DNA from: Yoonia sp. BS5-3
Lineage (GTDB): Bacteria; Pseudomonadota; Alphaproteobacteria; Rhodobacterales; Rhodobacteraceae
Reading direction: 5' to 3'
Assembly: GCF_038069655.2 (NCBI RefSeq)
Contig: NZ_CP150951.2
Span: forward strand, 3,374,001-3,438,000
Length of the DNA: 64,000 nucleotides
Part shown: piece after piece, positions 14,913-24,702 of the stretch
Numbering within the stretch: the first letter of the stretch is position 1
How the letters are laid out: every line of letters begins with the position of its first letter
Program-made: the position numbers and the translations under genes
Notes under the pieces: model-generated
Databases searched by the model: none
Seen by the model: the letters and a program-made list of their open reading frames with translations, nothing else
What the model was told of the DNA's origin: nothing

Positions 14913-15701
14913 TCAGCAGGCCGCAACTGCGCGCTTCGTCATCACGCCAACCAGATGGGCTCGATACGCCGCTGATCCGTGCAGATCCGCGATCATACCG
15001 TCTGCAGAGATCGTCATACCTTCAAGCGCATTTGCAGAGAAATCGGCAGACAGCGCCGCTTCAGCCTCGGACCACCGGAAAACCCCGTCATCGGATGCCC
15101 CTGTTACAGCAACGCGCACACGATCTGCGTATTTCGTCACAAAAACACCAACCAACGCAAAACGGGATGCAGGCTGGACAAATTTTTGATAATTTGCCTT
15201 CTGCGGAATGGGGAACCGTACTTCCGTAATGACCTCACCCTCGTCCAGGGCGGTGCCGAACATACCTTCAAAAAAGTCATCGGCCGCAATCTCACGCGTG
15301 TTGGTGATAATAGTCGCCCCCGACCCCAACGCAGCCGCAGGATAGCAGGCAGACGGATCGTTATTGGCGATCGAACCACCAATCGTCCCGCGATTGCGCA
15401 CGGCCGGATCCCCGATATGCGCAGCCAAACCCGCCAGCGCTGGATAGTGGACAGCCGCCTCTTGCGCCACTTTCGCATGGGTCGTCGCCCCACCAATGCA
15501 AAGCATCCCGTCATCTGACAGGCAAATGCCTTTCATCTCGGGAATTGCCGACAGACTGACCAAAGCGCTCGGCATTGCCAAACGCGCCTTCAGTGTGGGG
15601 ATCAGGGTCTGCCCGCCACCAAGCGGCTGTGCATCGTCGGTCTTCAGCGCTGCAACCGCATCTGCGATCGTCGAGGGGCGTTCAATTTCAAAAGCATACA
15701 T
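14913..15701 (-). CDS. coxM: CoxM-type FAD subunit of molybdenum hydroxylase
   Basis: Medium subunit (262 residues) carrying FAD and passing electrons from the iron-sulfur subunit to the acceptor. FAD motifs of the CO dehydrogenase/xanthine dehydrogenase family are clear: LGGGQTLIPTLKARL near residue 32-46 and GDPAVRNRGTIGGSIANNDP near 100-120; a CO_deh_flav_C domain follows. The ATG has GGGAGAA upstream and lies 12 bases after the end of coxL. Last gene of coxS-coxL-coxM, the S-L-M order typical of form II enzymes. Confidence 0.92.
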   Translation of the reverse strand: MYAFEIERPSTIADAVAALKTDDAQPLGGGQTLIPTLKARLAMPSALVSLSAIPEMKGICLSDDGMLCIGGATTHAKVAQEAAVHYPALAGLAAHIGDPAVRNRGTIGGSIANNDPSACYPAAALGSGATIITNTREIAADDFFEGMFGTALDEGEVITEVRFPIPQKANYQKFVQPASRFALVGVFVTKYADRVRVAVTGASDDGVFRWSEAEAALSADFSANALEGMTISADGMIADLHGSAAYRAHLVGVMTKRAVAAC

Positions 15702-15713
15702 GAGCGTTCTCCC

Positions 15714-18075
15714 TTACGCGTTGTTCATGGCATCCCAGACGCGGGTTGGCGTCAGAGGCATATCAATATGGGTGACGTCCTTACCGCCCGATTGCAGCGC
15801 ATCAATGACTGCGTTTACGACCGAGGGGGGATCCGATTGCGCCAGCTTCACCGCAACCTTTGACACCCAGCGGGTTGTGTGTGCAGGGCGTTTGGCACGA
15901 ATGATCAACGCTATAAAAAGGAAGGTCAGCCGCGCGCGGCATCGCATAATCCATATAGGATGCACTGATCAGCTGACCATTTTCGTCATAGGCGCAGTTT
16001 TCCAGCAAGGCCTGCCCAACACCTTGGGCAATCCCCCCATGAACCTGTCCCGAGACGATCATTGGATTAATGACATTACCAAAGTCATCGGCAGCCGCAA
16101 AACGCTCGATGGTCACTTGTCCGGTCTCTGGATCGACTTCAACTTCACACGCATAAGCCCCTGCAGGATATGTGAAATTTGCCGGGTCATAGAACGCGGT
16201 TTCTTCCAATCCAGGCTCAATATCCTCAAGCGGATAATTATGCGGTACATAGGCCGCCAAAGTCACATCACCCCAAGCGACGGACTTGTCCGTCCCCGCG
16301 ACACTGAATTGACCATCTTTCAACTCGATATCCGCATCCGACGCCTCAAGCAGATGGGCTGCAATTTTCTTGGCCTTATCAATGACCTTTTCCGCAGCGC
16401 GCACCATGGCCGAGCCGCAAACGGCCAAGGAACGGGACCCATACGTGCCCATGCCGAACGGGATCTTCGAGGTGTCGCCATGGACAATATCAATCTGATC
16501 CTCCGAAATCCCGATCATCTCAGACAGGACTTGCGGAAAGGATGTTTCATGCCCCTGCCCGTGACTATGGGCACCCACCATAACCGAGATCGAACCGGTG
16601 GCATTCACGCGTACGGTCGCTGCATCATACAGCCCGGCACGGGCGCCCAATTGTCCGACAAGGTTGGATGGTGCGATACCGCATGCTTCGATGTAGCAAT
16701 TTACGCCAAGACCGCGCAGCTTGCCTTTGGCCTCGCTTTCTGCGCGGCGTGCCGCAAAACCGCCAATATCGGCGATTTCCTCAAGCTTATTCATGGTCGC
16801 GTCGTAATCGCCAGTGTCGTATTCCACAGCCACAGGCGTGGCATATGGGAATTCGGTGACAAAGTTCTGACGGCGCAAGGCAATCGGGTCTACGTCCAGC
16901 TCGCGCGCGGCCTTATCGATCACACGCTCGATCTGGAATGTTGCTTCGGGCCGCCCGGCACCACGATAGGCGTCGACTGGTACGGTATTGGTAAAGATCG
17001 CTTTGACATTCACATAGATATGCGGCGTCTTGTAGTTGCCGGCCATCAATGTGCCATGCAGCCATGTGGGCACTGATGAAGCGAAGGTACTCAGATACGC
17101 GCCCATATTGGCGTAAGTCTCGGTGCGAATGGCGGTAAAGTTATTATCCGCATCCAAGGCAAGTTCGATCTTGGTCACATGATCACGGCCATGCGCATCA
17201 GACATAAACGCCTCTGAGCGGGTCGAAGTCCATTTGACCGGACGGTTTACGGCCTTTGCTGCAAAGGTACAAAATGCCTCTTCGGCGTAATGGAAGATCT
17301 TTGTACCAAACCCACCGCCAACATCCGGGGCAACAACGCGCAGTTTGTGTTCAGGGATATTCAGAACAAAGGCACCCATCAGCAAGCGGATAACATGTGG
17401 GTTCTGACTGGTTGTGTGCAGTGTATGCATGTCATCGGCACGGGAATATTCACCCACAGCCACACGCGGCTCCATCGGATTGGCAACAAGGCGGTTATTG
17501 ACCAACTCAAGCGTAGTCACATGGGCCGCATTTTTGATCGCCTCATCCACAGCGCCCTTGTTTTCTTCAACAAAACCCCAGTCATAGCAGATGTTCGAGG
17601 TAAGATCGTCATGCACTTTGGTGCCTCCTTCCGCAGCCTGCTTCATGTCGACAACGGCGGGCAGCTCTGTCAAATCCAGCGCGATCTCCTCTGCCGCATC
17701 GCGCGCCTCCGAAAGGCTTTCGGCCACGACGGCCGCAACGATTTCGCCGACATGGCGAATTTTGCCATGGGCGATGACGGGATGGCGGGGCTCTTGCATC
17801 GGTTCGCCGTGGCGGTCGGTAACCTGCCATCCGCATGGGATGCCGCCCACAGCCTCAAAATCAGCGCCGGTGAAAACGCGCACAACGCCCGGCATGCTTT
17901 CTGCCCCGCTGGTGTCAATTGCATTGATCGTTGCATGGGCCACATCAGCGCGTAGGAAATGCACATAGGTCTGGCCGTAAATATTTATGTCGTCTGTATA
18001 ATTTCCGGCCCCTGTCAGGAACCGCACATCTTCGCGGCGCTTTGAACTGGCACCGATTCCACTATCCTTTGGCAT
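15714..18075 (-). pseudogene. coxL: Form II CoxL molybdopterin subunit, frameshifted near 3' end
   Basis: Large catalytic subunit of a molybdenum hydroxylase. The intact frame covers 749 matching residues, including the active-site loop VDAYRGAGRPEATF (AYRGAGR marks form II; form I CO dehydrogenase has AYRCSFR) and the catalytic Glu in KGCGEAGAIGS. At a run of six C on the coding strand (15825-15830) the frame breaks: the current frame ends with PLGRKRSH at 15802, while the expected tail PSVVNAVIDALQSGGKDVTH and onward to DAMNNA continues in another frame to 15714. One C too many or two bases missing explains it. It may be a sequencing error, a recent mutation or, less likely, slippage. The start has GGGAGG. 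Restored length would be about 787. Confidence 0.88.
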
Positions 18076-18136
18076 CTATAGTCCTCCCTTTTCAGCTGCC
18101 TGCGCCTCCCCGCGCGGTGGCTGAGATGTCTATGAA

Positions 18137-18622
18137 TTACTCGGCGGCGATTGTCTCAACGTCCTGGCCGGACGCAGCCATGATGGCCTTGACGATGTTA
18201 TGATAGCCGGTGCAACGGCACAGGTTGCCTTCCAGATAGTCGCGCACCTCAGTCTCGGTCGGTGTGGGGTTCTCTTTCAGCAAGGCGGCTGCAGACATCA
18301 CCATACCCGGCGTACAAAACCCGCATTGCAGACCGTGGTGATCTTGGAAGGCCTGTTGAATGACATTGAGCGAACCATCGGCATTTGCCTGCCCTTCGAT
18401 CGTGGCAACCTCGGCACCATCGGCTTCGGCGGCAAACATCGTGCAGGCCTTCACCGCATCACCATCAACATGCACAACGCAGGCCCCGCATTGCGACGTA
18501 TCACAGCCCACATGGGTGCCCGTGAGGCGCAGATCATTGCGCAGGAAATCTACGAGCAACATACGCCCCTCCACCTCTTTGGTGACGGGCTTGCCGTTCA
18601 CGGTCATGGTTACACTTGTCAT
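18137..18622 (-). CDS. coxS: CoxS-type 2Fe-2S subunit of molybdenum hydroxylase
   Basis: Small subunit of 161 residues that carries two 2Fe-2S clusters between the molybdenum site and FAD. The plant-ferredoxin-like cluster ligands are [16 protein letters not shown] with a later KACTM, and the all-helical C-terminal cluster is [11 protein letters not shown] plus [12 protein letters not shown]. The start is set by GGGAGG nine bases upstream of the ATG. First gene of the coxSLM operon; 61 bases separate it from coxL. Confidence 0.94.
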   Translation of the reverse strand: MTSVTMTVNGKPVTKEVEGRMLLVDFLRNDLRLTGTHVGCDTSQCGACVVHVDGDAVKACTMFAAEADGAEVATIEGQANADGSLNVIQQAFQDHHGLQCGFCTPGMVMSAAALLKENPTPTETEVRDYLEGNLCRCTGYHNIVKAIMAASGQDVETIAAE

Positions 18623-18930
18623 TCCAATCCTCCCAAATCGTCATTACTTAAACGCGAGTTAAGCACGGGCCTGCGCAGTTGAGAACCGGAAACTTACGCT
18701 GCGTCAGCAACATGATTGGTGCTGATTGCAATCAAGCCAACCTGCGGGCAGTAATTTAGGCCGGTCAGAGCATCATATTCTAAGGACACTTAGACAGCAT
18801 TGCGTGGACGATGCACATGCAGCATCACAAGTGACACGCGCCCCGTTTTCAGGGCCAGCGCTGTGTTTGCGCGATCGGAAGCCGCTTCGAGATCGCGCAG
18901 CTGGCTAAAAAAGTGGCAAACCGGTGTTCT
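18623..18930. promoter_or_regulatory. 308-bp intergenic region upstream of coxS
   Basis: No gene found on either strand. It must hold the coxSLM promoter on the minus strand. The only symmetric element I can see is TCTAAG-GACA-CTTAGA (18779-18794), a possible operator. No recognisable -35/-10 pair or riboswitch. The upstream coxD-coxE-DUF1203-xdhC block is transcribed the same way and may read through. Confidence 0.35.
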
Positions 18931-19902
18931 TTACTTCGCCGCCCGGAGCGCTGTGATCACCTCAGCCATCACGCTCACGGCGATCTCAGCCGGTTGGCGC
19001 CCACCGATATCCAGCCCCACCGGCGCATGAATGCGCGCGATATCTTCTGTGCCAAATCCAGCGGCTTGCAACCGCGTGATCCTTTTCGCATGGGTACGGG
19101 TCGATCCGAGACAGCCGAGATAAAACACATCCGCGCGCAATGCGGTCATTATTGCGGGGTCATCCAATTTCGGGTCATGTGTCAAAGTGACAATTGCCGT
19201 CCGCGTATCCGGTTTCAGCGCCAAAATTGCCTCATCCGGCCAATACTCAATGATCGTTTCCCCCGGAAACCGCTGTTCCGCCCCAAAGGCGCTGCGCGGG
19301 TCGACCAAAACGGTCTGAAAACCGCAGGAACGGGCCATCGGGGCCAGGAATTGGGCAATATGGACCGCCCCCACGATGATCATTCGCAAAGGGGGATTAT
19401 GCACGCCGACAAAATAACGGCCGTCAGGTTCGATACCCGAACGATCCAAACGAAAGCGCTCTGGATATGCAGACATCTGCATAATCTGCGGCGCACCGCC
19501 CTGTAAATCCGCGACATAGGCGACGGGCTGACCTTGCAGGCGGGCCGCAACCAGCTTTTCCACAACAGGCAGGGGCAAGGCGGTGCCGACAGGCTCAATC
19601 AATATCTTGATCTCACCGCCACAAGCCAGGCCAACGGCGAATGCCTCGTCATCGCTCACGCCAAACTCCAGTACACGGGGGGTGCCATCTGACAGTGCCT
19701 CCAGCGCCTCGACAATCACCGCCCCCTCAACACAGCCGCCCGAGACCGAGCCCTCCATGCCGCCATCACCATCAATGATCAGCTGACTTCCCACCGGGCG
19801 GGGTGCAGAGCCCCAGGTCTGCACAACAGTCGCAATCGCGACAGCGCGGCCATTGCGATGCCAGGCAAGCGCTAGTGCGGGCAGGTCGTGAATATCATCC
19901 AT
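18931..19902 (-). CDS. xdhC: XdhC/CoxI family molybdenum cofactor insertion protein
   Basis: Chaperone of 323 residues that binds and sulfurates or inserts molybdenum cofactor in xanthine dehydrogenase-family enzymes, here presumably CoxL. N-terminal XdhC_CoxI domain: ATVVQTWGSAPRPVGSQLII and GSVSGGCVEGAVI with the conserved Cys; C-terminal Rossmann XdhC_C domain: MIIVGAVHIAQFLAPMARSCG and YLGCLGSTRTHAKR, ending with IHAPVGLDIGGRQPAEIAVSV. Its start overlaps the end of the DUF1203 gene. The glycine loop reads GAVH where many homologues have GAGH. Confidence 0.92.
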   Translation of the reverse strand: MDDIHDLPALALAWHRNGRAVAIATVVQTWGSAPRPVGSQLIIDGDGGMEGSVSGGCVEGAVIVEALEALSDGTPRVLEFGVSDDEAFAVGLACGGEIKILIEPVGTALPLPVVEKLVAARLQGQPVAYVADLQGGAPQIMQMSAYPERFRLDRSGIEPDGRYFVGVHNPPLRMIIVGAVHIAQFLAPMARSCGFQTVLVDPRSAFGAEQRFPGETIIEYWPDEAILALKPDTRTAIVTLTHDPKLDDPAIMTALRADVFYLGCLGSTRTHAKRITRLQAAGFGTEDIARIHAPVGLDIGGRQPAEIAVSVMAEVITALRAAK

Positions 19903-20369
19903 CAGGTTTGCATGATCCTTGTCAGAAAACAGTTATTGCGGGCCGAACGCACATCAACATAGGCGACACACGCATCCTCGAAAAGGCGGCTTGCATAGCC
20001 AGCGACCTGATCCTGTTCGGTGATCTGTCCAGTGCCATAGATGATACGCTCATCCGCGTCATAGGCTTTCAAAAGATAGGTCGGAGAGGTCTTCAGGATC
20101 GCGGGTACCGCACCGCCGTCATGGGGTTCACAATGGTTCGCGCAGAAAAAAACCGGCCCGGTTTCTGCATAAGGATGCAGGCTTGCAAAGGGACGCGCGG
20201 CGCAGATCAGCATTTCGTCCCCTTCTGGAACATTGCGCAGGCATGACCGGCACGGCGTACCAACCCCTGATGAAATCGCCCGTTCAGCGGGGGCGCCATA
20301 GACATCAGGGCCACCGGCGCGCAATTGGGTCAGCGTATGTTGATCGAAAGGTAGATATGTAAGGGGCAT
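19902..20369 (-). CDS. DUF1203 family protein in cox cluster
   Basis: Protein of 155 residues starting MPLTYLPFDQHTLTQLRAGG; AAGGAG nine bases upstream chooses this ATG over the longer frame to 20441. Four cysteines (CRSCLRN, ICAARP, FFCANHCEPH) in a pattern suggestive of metal or zinc binding, and a C-terminal segment YVDVRSARNNCFLTRI. I assign it to DUF1203 from these motifs. Function is unknown; lying between coxE and xdhC with overlapping or short junctions, it is a candidate maturation factor for the molybdenum enzyme. Confidence 0.78.
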   Translation of the reverse strand: MPLTYLPFDQHTLTQLRAGGPDVYGAPAERAISSGVGTPCRSCLRNVPEGDEMLICAARPFASLHPYAETGPVFFCANHCEPHDGGAVPAILKTSPTYLLKAYDADERIIYGTGQITEQDQVAGYASRLFEDACVAYVDVRSARNNCFLTRIMQT

Positions 20370-20458
20370 CAACGTCTCCTTGGTTGCGATATGCCCTGAT
20401 AGAAACAGCCGCATATTCCACGCGACCCGAAACATGCGCAAAGCTCTGGCCGGATCGT

Positions 20459-21718
20459 CTAACCATCGCCCGACATCATCTGCATCAATCGGGCCTTCTG
20501 CCCAGCATCGTCCGGTTGGGCCAAAGCCTGCGCGAGCCCCTCTAGCGACGCGATGTTATGGCCCGCCCGGAAACTGCTGCAATGCGGAAGCATTTGCATG
20601 ATCCCCCTAGCCTTGGGGGCAAAACCCTCCCATCGCAGCAGCGGGTTCAACCAGATCAATTGGCGGGCCGACAGGCGTAGCCGCTGCATCTGGCGGCCTA
20701 AATCGGCATCTCGATCACGATCAAGGCCATCCGTGATCAACAAGACCACCGCGCCCTGCCCCATTACGCGGCGGGACCAATCCTGATTAAAGCGATGCAG
20801 GCATTCACCAATACGCGTCCCGCCTTCCCAATCCTGCGCCTCTGCCCCTGCTAGGGCAAGCGCCTCATCCACGTCTTTTCGCCGCAAATGCCGGGTAATG
20901 TTGGTCAGCCGCGTGCCAAAGGTAAACGCATGGACCTGCGCCCAACCCTGCCCTTCACGATTTGCGACAGCATGGATGAACTGCAAAACCGAGCGGGAAT
21001 ACTGCGCCATGGATCCCGAGATATCGCACAGCACGACCAGGTTAGGATAGCGGGTCCGGGGGCGTTTGGTGGCGAAATGCGTTACTTCGCCGCCTTTGCG
21101 CATCGCCGCTCGCATCGTTCCTGGCCAGTCGGGCAAGCGTCCCGGCAGCGACTGCGTCCGGCGGCTGTTTATTGGCGGGACCGGCAACCGCAATTTTGCC
21201 AAAAGACGTTTCGCCGCCGCCATCTCGGCCACGCTCATCTGTTCAAAATCCAATGACCGCAAACGTTCTTCGGCTGAAATCGTGCGGGAGGCGTCCACAA
21301 CGATCTCAACCTCTTCGCCCCCATCATCGATATCGGGCAAATCACGGTCGTGACCATCCAGTAATGCCTCGGCCGCCCGCTTTTCGGATGCTTGGGCTGG
21401 CTTTTCCTCCTGCACGCCCCGGATCATAGGGGACATAAAGGACATCATCTGTTCAAGGTAGCGCGGATCGCGCCAATACAGCCGAAACAGCTGGGAAAAA
21501 ACCGCCCGCTCTTCGGGTTTGGAGACAAAACAGGCATGCAATGTCCAATAAAAGTCCGCGCGTTCCGTAAACCCAACAGCCTGCACGGCTTGCACAGCAT
21601 CGAGCACACGCCCCGGCCCAATAGACAGCCCAGCTTTGCGCAAAGCCCGCGCAAAATGGGTGATATTCTGCGCAAGTTTGGGATCGTCAGGCAGTTCCAG
21701 ATCGGCAAGCGTGGCCAT
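20459..21718 (-). CDS. coxE: CoxE-type von Willebrand factor A protein
   Basis: Protein of 419 residues with a C-terminal VWA domain containing the MIDAS motif DISGSM (in LVVLCDISGSMAQYSRSVLQF) and a later GGTRIGECL Thr site. The N-terminal half is the alpha-helical CoxE region. With CoxD it forms a MoxR-VWA pair known to be needed for post-translational maturation of the CoxL active site in Oligotropha. Start codon adjoins the coxD stop at 21718. Role here is inferred from that precedent. Confidence 0.92.
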   Translation of the reverse strand: MATLADLELPDDPKLAQNITHFARALRKAGLSIGPGRVLDAVQAVQAVGFTERADFYWTLHACFVSKPEERAVFSQLFRLYWRDPRYLEQMMSFMSPMIRGVQEEKPAQASEKRAAEALLDGHDRDLPDIDDGGEEVEIVVDASRTISAEERLRSLDFEQMSVAEMAAAKRLLAKLRLPVPPINSRRTQSLPGRLPDWPGTMRAAMRKGGEVTHFATKRPRTRYPNLVVLCDISGSMAQYSRSVLQFIHAVANREGQGWAQVHAFTFGTRLTNITRHLRRKDVDEALALAGAEAQDWEGGTRIGECLHRFNQDWSRRVMGQGAVVLLITDGLDRDRDADLGRQMQRLRLSARQLIWLNPLLRWEGFAPKARGIMQMLPHCSSFRAGHNIASLEGLAQALAQPDDAGQKARLMQMMSGDG

Positions 21719-22623
21719 CAGGCGGGCACCAAATCAGCCTTTGCTGCATCCAGGATGCGCTTGGCCTCTGATCCTTCAAGCTTTTGGATATCGTCCTGGT
21801 ATTTCAATATGGCGCCAAGAGTGTCGGCAATCACCTCCGGGGACAGATTGATGACATCAAGCGCAAGCAGGCATTTGGCCCAATCAATCGTCTCAGCAAC
21901 GCCGGGTCTCTTGAACAGATCTTCGCTGCGCAGTCTTTGCACAAAGGCAACAATTTCACGGGACAAGGCAGTCGCCGCTTCTGGGGCGCGAGCCTGCAAT
22001 ATCTCTATTTCACGCTCAAAATCCGGGTAATCAACCCAATGATAAAGACACCGGCGCTTCAGTGCGTCATGCACCTCACGGGTCCGGTTCGAGGTCAGGA
22101 TCACAATGGGTGGCTCTGGCGCGGCCACTGTGCCCAGTTCAGGGATGGTCACTTGAAAATCGCTCAGCGCCTCAAGCAAAAACGCCTCAAATGGCGCATC
22201 CGTCCGGTCCAACTCATCGATCAACAACACAGGCGCGCCACCAGCTTGTGGGCGCATGGCTTGCAGTAAGGGGCGTTCAATCAGGTAGTCCTCGGTGAAC
22301 AGCTCAGTCTTCAAAGCCGATGCATCGGCCCCGCCAGCAGCCTCTGCCGCGCGAATGGCGATCATCTGCTCGGCAAAGTTCCATTCATAAACGGCTGCAG
22401 CGGAATCAAGCCCCTCATAGCATTGCAATCGGATCAAACGGCGGCCCAGGCTGGCGGCAATGGCTTTGGCGATTTCGGTCTTGCCGGTACCCGCCTCACC
22501 TTCCAAAAACAAAGGGCGGCCAAGCTTAAGCCCCAAAAACACGACCGTCGCCAAGGCCCGTCCGCACACATAGTCCTGTGCAGCCAAACCGGCTTGGACC
22601 TCATCAATATTGCCAAATACCAT
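21718..22623 (-). CDS. coxD: CoxD-type MoxR AAA+ ATPase
   Basis: AAA+ ATPase of 301 residues acting as a chaperone or unfoldase during maturation of the molybdenum hydroxylase. Walker [18 protein letters not shown] (about residue 37-53), Walker [21 protein letters not shown], sensor 1 [19 protein letters not shown], all typical of the MoxR family. GGAGGG upstream of the ATG. First gene of coxD-coxE-DUF1203-xdhC, all leftward and overlapping or nearly so, followed by coxSLM after 308 bases. Confidence 0.93.
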   Translation of the reverse strand: MVFGNIDEVQAGLAAQDYVCGRALATVVFLGLKLGRPLFLEGEAGTGKTEIAKAIAASLGRRLIRLQCYEGLDSAAAVYEWNFAEQMIAIRAAEAAGGADASALKTELFTEDYLIERPLLQAMRPQAGGAPVLLIDELDRTDAPFEAFLLEALSDFQVTIPELGTVAAPEPPIVILTSNRTREVHDALKRRCLYHWVDYPDFEREIEILQARAPEAATALSREIVAFVQRLRSEDLFKRPGVAETIDWAKCLLALDVINLSPEVIADTLGAILKYQDDIQKLEGSEAKRILDAAKADLVPA

Positions 22624-22735
22624 TATGCCCTCCTCTGCCGCTTATAGCTGCATCCTGGCGCGCGCGCGTCAACCCGTCCATTGCCCCAAGGACAACAAGG
22701 GCCTAGCGTGCACGCAAGGAAAACGAGGATGCCGC

Positions 22736-23956
22736 ATGAATGATTCCACACCAATCAAGCCAGGTTTTGGGCCGGATTTAGGTGCATTTGACTGGTCCGA
22801 CCCCCTGCAGCTTGAAGGTCTGCTGACCGAGGACGAACGGATGCTTCGCGATGCCGCGCACAGCTTTGCGCAAGATGTGTTGCAGCCCAAAGTCACTGCC
22901 GCTTATCGGGACGAAAGGGTCGACCCGGGTGTTTTCCAAGCAATGGGCGATGCAGGGCTGCTTGGGGTCACCATCCCGGAGGCGTTCGGCGGTCTGGGCG
23001 CGGGTTACGTGACATACGGTCTTATCGCCCGCGAAATTGAGCGGGTCGATAGCGGGTACCGGTCTATGATGTCAGTTCAATCATCTCTGGTTATGTACCC
23101 AATCCACGCCTACGGCTCAGATGCGCAACGGCAAAAATACCTGCCCGGTCTTGCTGCGGGCAAGCTGATCGGATGCTTCGGTCTGACCGAATCTGATGCC
23201 GGTAGTGATCCTGCAGGCATGAAAACGACGGCCAAAAGAACCGACGAGGGATATGTGTTGAACGGGTCCAAAATGTGGATCAGCAACGCACCAATTGCAG
23301 ATGTCTTCGTCATTTGGGCCAAATCGGAAGCCCATGATGGGAAAATCAGAGGGTTCTTGCTGGACAAAGACACCCCCGGTCTGAGCGCGCCAAAAATTGG
23401 TGGCAAGCTGAGCCTGCGCGCCTCGGTCACCGGCGAAATCGTGATGAATAACGCCGCAGTCAGCGCGGATGCCCTGCTGCCCAGCGTGCAAGGCCTTAAA
23501 GGCCCTTTCGGCTGCCTGAACCGGGCGCGGTACGGGATCGCATGGGGGGTCATGGGCGCGGCTGAGGCGTGCTGGCATGCGGCGCGCCAATACGGGCTTG
23601 ATCGCAAGCAATTTGGGCGTCCCTTGGCCCAAACCCAGCTATTTCAGAAAAAACTGGCCGACATGCAGACCGAGATCACACTTGGGACGATGTCAGCCCT
23701 ACAGCTTGGCCGGCTGATGGAGCAAGGCCAAGCTGCCCCTGAAATGATCAGCCTGATGAAGCGCAACAATTGCGGCAAAGCGCTCGATATCGCGCGGGCA
23801 GCACGCGACATGCATGGCGGTAACGGGATCAGTGAGGACTTTCCAGTCATGCGCCATATGGTCAACCTTGAGACCGTCAACACATATGAAGGCACCCATG
23901 ACGTGCATGCGCTTATTCTTGGGCGGGCCCAAACGGGGCTACAAGCATTCTTCTAG
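22736..23956 (+). CDS. gcdH: Glutaryl-CoA dehydrogenase-type acyl-CoA dehydrogenase
   Basis: FAD enzyme of 406 residues, best matching glutaryl-CoA dehydrogenase, which oxidises and decarboxylates glutaryl-CoA to crotonyl-CoA in lysine and tryptophan breakdown. Features: [19 protein letters not shown] start region, [16 protein letters not shown] (acyl-CoA dehydrogenase signature), [16 protein letters not shown], and [21 protein letters not shown] with the catalytic Glu at about 385. The ATG at 22736 has GAGG upstream. It is alone here; the CoA-transferase often found next to gcdH is absent. Divergent from coxD. Confidence 0.87.
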   Translation: MNDSTPIKPGFGPDLGAFDWSDPLQLEGLLTEDERMLRDAAHSFAQDVLQPKVTAAYRDERVDPGVFQAMGDAGLLGVTIPEAFGGLGAGYVTYGLIAREIERVDSGYRSMMSVQSSLVMYPIHAYGSDAQRQKYLPGLAAGKLIGCFGLTESDAGSDPAGMKTTAKRTDEGYVLNGSKMWISNAPIADVFVIWAKSEAHDGKIRGFLLDKDTPGLSAPKIGGKLSLRASVTGEIVMNNAAVSADALLPSVQGLKGPFGCLNRARYGIAWGVMGAAEACWHAARQYGLDRKQFGRPLAQTQLFQKKLADMQTEITLGTMSALQLGRLMEQGQAAPEMISLMKRNNCGKALDIARAARDMHGGNGISEDFPVMRHMVNLETVNTYEGTHDVHALILGRAQTGLQAFF

Positions 23957-23980
23957 CTCTGCCCCTTTGGAGCGACCGAT

Positions 23981-24193
23981 TTAGATATAGTAGATGTCGC
24001 GATAGACATGCCGAAAGATATCATCGCGCGACAGCCCGATCTCGGCCAGTTCTGCATCAGATAACGCTTGCAGCTTCTCTACTGTCTCTGTTCGGTTTTG
24101 CGCAATGATAAGACGGTCCATGAAATGGCCAAGCTTATCCATCATCGTGTGAATAAATGACGGGCGGTCAGATGTGTCCGAGAAAAACGCCAT
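23981..24193 (-). CDS. DUF1127 small protein
   Basis: Protein of 70 residues with the DUF1127 core ETVEKLQALSDAELAEIGLSRDDI followed by RHVYRDIYY. Such small Arg-rich proteins are common in alphaproteobacteria; some bind RNA or affect phosphate and stress responses, but no role can be assigned here. The N-terminal MAFFSDTSDRPSF half is unlike the arginine-rich short forms. No strong ribosome binding site. Single gene. Confidence 0.82.
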   Translation of the reverse strand: MAFFSDTSDRPSFIHTMMDKLGHFMDRLIIAQNRTETVEKLQALSDAELAEIGLSRDDIFRHVYRDIYYI

Positions 24194-24294
24194 GAGTAAG
24201 ATCCACTTTGGTTATGCTTCGCAGCCAAAATAGACCTCTGCTCACAAAACAGAACAACAAATGCTGCAATGCCGCATTGCAGCTGCCGCATAAC

Positions 24295-24582
24295 CTATTC
24301 CGGGTCTTTGCGCGCGTCGATCTGCTTTTTGATCAGTTCGACGATCCGTGTGCCAAAATACCCCAAGATCCCGCCAAAAACGACCCAGAACGCTGTGCCG
24401 CTGGTCAGCAAAGCAGCTGCGATACCCGCGAGCAGCATTGCAATCATAAAGGCGATCAGGCGGGTTTCGACCGGATCAATCTTGATATGCGGCTCCAATA
24501 CCTTGACCAGAGGAACAGCGACTGGCGCCACAAGATGGGGTGTCAAAAATCCTGCAACAATAGCAACGATAAAGCCAAGCAT
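24295..24582 (-). CDS. Small integral membrane protein, hypothetical
   Basis: Protein of 95 residues with hydrophobic helices at about 1-25, 42-62 and 63-80 and a charged tail KKQIDARKDPE. GGAGGG precedes the ATG by seven bases, supporting the minus-strand reading over the overlapping plus-strand frame. It lies leftward of and divergent from pyrC. No family recognised. Confidence 0.65.
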   Translation of the reverse strand: MLGFIVAIVAGFLTPHLVAPVAVPLVKVLEPHIKIDPVETRLIAFMIAMLLAGIAAALLTSGTAFWVVFGGILGYFGTRIVELIKKQIDARKDPE

Positions 24583-24702
24583 AAGCTCCCTCCCAGGGGC
24601 AGTTTCATTCTGTTAACCTTTATAAAGGGGACAACAGCCCGATCTGCAAGGACATTCACAACAGCTCTGGTCTCAGCGGGCACAACGGTGTAACCCGGCA
24701 AC

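Noticed and set aside
15496-17076. Long plus-strand open frame (526 codons) opposite coxM and coxL
   Set aside because: It lies opposite clearly conserved coding sequence of coxL/coxM; its product shows no motif. An antisense artefact of GC-rich codons.
24208-24693. Plus-strand frame of 161 codons overlapping the small membrane protein
   Set aside because: The minus-strand frame has GGAGGG and clear membrane helices; the plus-strand product is low-complexity and polar.
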